Assembly: GCA_025465385.1 (NCBI GenBank)
Contig: JAODNG010000239.1
Span: 1-6,451, forward strand
Length of the DNA: 6,451 nt
Source of the DNA: Pseudonocardiales bacterium
GTDB taxonomy: Bacteria; Actinomycetota; Actinomycetes; Mycobacteriales; Pseudonocardiaceae
Reading direction: 5' to 3'
Shown here: positions 5,659-6,451 of the stretch, piece by piece
Position numbering within the stretch: position 1 is the stretch's first letter
Layout: each line of letters starts with the position of its first letter
Program-made: the position numbers and the translations under genes
The notes under the pieces: generated by a model
Databases searched by the model: none
What the model saw: the letters and a program-made list of their open reading frames with translations, nothing else
What the model was told of the DNA's origin: nothing

Positions 5659-6414
5659 GTGACTGATGTGCCGTACCGCTGCGTGGCGCGCACCGCAGTG
5701 GGCTTGTTCCGCGCGTTGGACTTACGGATCGACGTCGTCGGGCGGGAGCATGTACCGGCAACCGGTGGCGCTGTGGTGGTGATGAACCACACCGGGTACC
5801 TCGATTTCGCCCTCGCGGCCATGCCGTTCTGGCGCGAGAGTGGCCGGTTCGTGCGTTTCATGGCCAAGCAGGAGGTCTTCAGCCATCGAGTAATGGGGCC
5901 GTTGATGCGCGCTATGCACCACATCCCGGTCGATCGCGCGGCGGGGGCGGCCTCCTTTCGCGCAGCGGTCGACGCGCTGCGCGCGGGTGAGTTGGTGGGG
6001 GTGTTCCCTGAGGCAGGGATCAGCCGCAGCTTCTGCCTCAAGGAGTTCAAGTCTGGCGCCAGCCGGATGGCGCGCGCTGCAGGCGTCCCACTGATTCCGG
6101 TGACGCTGTGGGGCAGCCAGCGGGTATGGACCAAAGGTCGCAAGCCGAGCATCCGCGCTGCGCGCCATATCCCCATCAGCATCACCATCGGCGCACCACT
6201 GCAACCCAGCCGCGGGCGGGGCACCGATACCGCCCTGCTCGACATGATGAGCGCGCTGCTCGACGAGACCCGGGCGCGCTATCCCGATATGCCGGGTGAC
6301 GATCCCTGGTGGCTGCCGGCGCACCTTGGGGGCACCGCTCCCACGCCGCAACAGGCCGCCGAGTGGGACGCTGCCGACCAGCTGGAGCAAGTGCAGCGCC
6401 GCGAGCAGTCGTGA
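5659..6414 (+). CDS. PlsC-type acyltransferase (1-acylglycerol-3-phosphate acyltransferase family)
   Basis: A 251-residue lysophospholipid acyltransferase-family protein. It probably transfers a fatty acyl group from acyl-CoA or acyl-ACP to a lysophosphatidate-like acceptor or another lipid/glycolipid on the cytoplasmic membrane face. Motif I is NHTGYLDF (residues 43-50), with catalytic H44 and D49 in HX4D spacing. Motif II is around IPVDR (89-93), where R93 contacts the acceptor phosphate in the family. Motif III is FPEAGISRS (116-124), in which alanine-glycine replaces the common GT. Motif IV is LIPVTLWG (145-152). The C-terminus (DPWWLPAHLGGTAP) resembles mycobacterial members. No clear transmembrane segment is seen. 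GTG 5659 fits the leaderless promoter at 5647. The gene has its own promoter and is separated by 113 bases from the kinase, so it is probably an independent unit. Family firm, acceptor unknown. Confidence 0.9.
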   Translation: MTDVPYRCVARTAVGLFRALDLRIDVVGREHVPATGGAVVVMNHTGYLDFALAAMPFWRESGRFVRFMAKQEVFSHRVMGPLMRAMHHIPVDRAAGAASFRAAVDALRAGELVGVFPEAGISRSFCLKEFKSGASRMARAAGVPLIPVTLWGSQRVWTKGRKPSIRAARHIPISITIGAPLQPSRGRGTDTALLDMMSALLDETRARYPDMPGDDPWWLPAHLGGTAPTPQQAAEWDAADQLEQVQRREQS

Positions 6415-6451
6415 GTGGGAAACAGTGCTATAACACGGTTTCCCACTCACG
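6410..6451. terminator. Long perfect inverted repeat at the window end, terminator-like
   Basis: CGTGAGTGGGAAAC (6410-6423) and GTTTCCCACTCACG (6438-6451) are perfect 14-base complements. After one mismatch (A6424/G6437), GTG and CAC (6425-6427 and 6434-6436) pair again around the loop CTATAA, giving up to 17 base pairs. The left arm contains the acyltransferase stop TGA (6412-6414). A strong hairpin at the stop suits transcription termination, possibly for a converging gene too. Because the window ends here, a following T-tract cannot be seen. An operator for a downstream gene is the main alternative. Confidence 0.6.

Noticed and set aside
1..6451. tRNA, rRNA, CRISPR repeats, insertion sequence ends
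   Set aside because: By reading through, no cloverleaf, rRNA segment, regularly spaced repeat or transposase motif was found. The only strong inverted repeat is at 6410-6451.

Overview
The window is high-GC, densely packed DNA with strong G/C preference at third codon positions, frequent GTG starts, short or overlapping gene junctions and TANNNT-type -10 boxes directly at start codons. All of this points to an actinobacterium, most likely a mycobacterium or close relative. The species cannot be fixed from the sequence alone. All confidently called genes lie on the + strand.

Layout. (1) Bases 2-472 are the 3' part of a gluconokinase gene whose P-loop lies off the left edge. (2) Bases 473-687 hold no confident gene, but the minus strand carries a coding-like, truncated frame (about 476-690) that looks like the fossil of a lost gene. 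A competing 54-codon + frame (527-691) covers the same bases. (3) Bases 688-2015 are a coupled pair: a TIGR04282/DUF2064 nucleotidyl/glycosyl-transferase-like protein, which appears to start at a CTG, and a class I SAM methyltransferase. (4) Bases 2052-5545 form a compact four-gene unit: a membrane-anchored molybdopterin oxidoreductase fused to a cytochrome b-like four-helix membrane domain, a small polytopic membrane protein, an OmpR/PhoB-type response regulator, and a short-loop membrane histidine kinase. (5) Bases 5659-6414 encode a PlsC-type acyltransferase, followed by a long perfect inverted repeat (6410-6451) that overlaps its stop codon and runs to the window edge.

How it fits together. 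The oxidoreductase probably passes electrons between a membrane quinone/heme pool and a Mo-cofactor domain outside the membrane. Its membrane anchor has a twin-arginine motif just before the fifth helix, as expected for a protein inserted by both Sec and Tat. The two-component pair in the same unit is the natural candidate for controlling it, and the kinase has almost no extracytoplasmic domain, so it probably senses a membrane or cell-envelope signal. Two genes (2052 and 5659) have the same box, TAGCGT, placed so that transcription would begin at or within one base of the start codon, and neither has a Shine-Dalgarno sequence. Both are therefore predicted leaderless. No RNA gene, CRISPR array or insertion sequence was seen. 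Nothing here is clearly a wholly new system. The best candidates for follow-up are the redox/two-component unit, the antisense gene fossil, the CTG start and the terminal palindrome.
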